Source of the DNA: Rhodoferax sp.
GTDB taxonomy: Bacteria; Pseudomonadota; Gammaproteobacteria; Burkholderiales; Burkholderiaceae
Assembly (NCBI GenBank): GCA_020048295.1
Contig: JAIFMT010000066.1
Span: forward strand, 1 to 18,555
Direction: 5' to 3'
DNA length: 18,555 nucleotides
Numbering within the stretch: the stretch's first letter is position 1; every line of letters begins with the position of its first letter. A program made the position numbers and the translations under genes. Under the pieces are notes generated by a model. The model saw nothing but the letters and a program-made list of their open reading frames with translations, was not told where the DNA came from and made no database searches. This document shows positions 17,789 to 18,555 of the stretch, one piece after another.

Positions 17789-18555
17789 GTGCTTGACGCG
17801 ACCGAGGTGTCGTCGGCTCAACGGATCTGGGCCGTTGGCGCGCTGTGCCGGGCGATTGCGGACGCGTTGCAGGCGCGCTTTAACCCGCTGCAGGTGCGCG
17901 GTGAGATTTCGGGGTTTTCGCGCGCGGCCAGCGGCCACTGCTATTTTTCGCTCAAGGATGCGGCTGGCCAGCTGCGCTGTGCGATGTTCAAGCGCGCGGC
18001 ATCCGAGCTCGATTTCAACCCCCGCGATGGCGAGCTGGTCGAAGTTAGCGGCCGCCTGGGTGTGTACGAGCCACGCGGTGACTTGCAATTGATTGTGGAG
18101 CGCATGCGCCGCGCTGGGCTGGGCAACCTGTTTGAGGCGTTTCTCAAGCTCAAGGCCAAACTGGAACAGGAAGGACTGTTTGATGCCGCGCGCAAACGGG
18201 CGCTGCCGCTGATGCCGCGCGCCATCGGGCTGGTGACCTCGCTGGGCGCAGCGGCTCTGCACGATGTGCTGACCACGTTGCAGCGACGGGTGCCACATAT
18301 TCCGGTGGTGCTGGTGGCCGCTTCGGTGCAAGGCAGCCAGGCCCCCGTCGAATTGATCAGCGCACTATCAAAGTTGTATCTGCTAGCGCATGATGGTAAA
18401 GGGCTGGGGGCCAAATTATTATATAAAAGTGCGGTCAGTGGCAACACCCTGCCCAGAGTGATTGATGTGATCCTGCTGGTGCGCGGTGGAGGTGCCTTGG
18501 AGGATTTATGGGCCTTTAACGACGAGCAACTGGCACGCACGATGGCGCAAAGCCC
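17789..18555 (+). CDS. xseA: exodeoxyribonuclease VII large subunit (5' part, runs off the window)
   Basis: Large subunit of exonuclease VII, which degrades single-stranded DNA with XseB; cytosolic. The first 255 codons are present. The OB-fold nucleic-acid-binding domain is at about 12-110 (WAVGALCRAIADAL, then VRGEISGFSRAASGHCYFSLKD). The start of the catalytic domain follows, with IGLVTSLGAAALHDV, and LLVRGGGALEDLWAFNDE near the edge. The GTG at 17789 has AGAGGG (17776-17781) upstream and suits the family N-terminus. Between QAPVELISAL and VIDVILLVRGGG lies an unusually long linker, about 20 residues longer than in the E. coli protein as I remember it. It contains dispersed-repeat copy 5 (residues about 196-208). 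The gene is interrupted only by the window end. Confidence 0.94.
   Translation, partial: MLDATEVSSAQRIWAVGALCRAIADALQARFNPLQVRGEISGFSRAASGHCYFSLKDAAGQLRCAMFKRAASELDFNPRDGELVEVSGRLGVYEPRGDLQLIVERMRRAGLGNLFEAFLKLKAKLEQEGLFDAARKRALPLMPRAIGLVTSLGAAALHDVLTTLQRRVPHIPVVLVAASVQGSQAPVELISALSKLYLLAHDGKGLGAKLLYKSAVSGNTLPRVIDVILLVRGGGALEDLWAFNDEQLARTMAQS
18376..18411 (-). repeat. dispersed ~36-bp repeat, copy 5 (inside xseA)
   Basis: The most diverged copy. In the reference direction (minus strand) it reads GCC...AGCCCTTT, then CATGCGCTAG, and ends AGATAC. About 21 of 36 positions agree with the majority of copies 1-4 by hand. AT-rich flanks (to about 18428) match those of copy 1. It is antisense to xseA and stays open in the xseA frame. 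Confidence 0.6.

Noticed and set aside
17696..18331. 211-codon minus-strand frame across the start of xseA
   Set aside because: Antisense to xseA; composition typical of a shadow frame.

Overview
The window is a betaproteobacterial chromosome segment, most likely from Burkholderiales, family Comamonadaceae (a Rhodoferax/Polaromonas-like organism). The evidence is the high GC content, the gene order xseA | exbB-exbD-lpxK-Trm112-kdsB-adk, an octaprenyl-diphosphate synthase next to tRNA-Pro, and the protein sequences themselves. No phage, insertion sequence, CRISPR array or rRNA was seen.

Layout. (1) 12-1093, minus strand: tRNA-Pro(CGG) and ispB (quinone side chain). (2) 1094-1723: a 630-base gap with no gene I can support. 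(3) 1724-8634, plus strand: a compact seven-gene MSHA-type pilus operon, mshI, a pilN-like gene, mshJ, mshK, mshL, mshM and mshN. It encodes the inner-membrane platform, the secretin and accessory factors, but the window holds no assembly ATPase (mshE), platform protein (mshG) or pilins. (4) 8734-9978, plus: a DUF3391/HD-GYP cyclic-di-GMP phosphodiesterase. (5) 10139-12269, minus: lexA, a small conserved protein and a D-2-hydroxyacid dehydrogenase. (6) 12388-13383, plus: an L-asparaginase divergent from lexA, with two LexA operators between them. (7) 13380-17415, minus: exbB, exbD, lpxK, a Trm112-family protein, kdsB and adk, a mostly envelope/LPS run. (8) 17789 to the end, plus: the 5' part of xseA.

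The genes fall into three themes: surface appendage assembly with a neighbouring c-di-GMP-degrading enzyme, the SOS response (lexA), and lipid A/Kdo synthesis with an energised inner-membrane ExbBD motor.

The most unusual signal is a short dispersed repeat of about 36 bp, AT-rich at its edges, found five times between 10.0 and 18.4 kb in both orientations. One copy is intergenic. The other four lie in frame inside the asparaginase, kdsB, lpxK and xseA genes, each in a variable segment between conserved motifs. I saw no clear copy inside the msh operon. All repeat alignments were made by eye.
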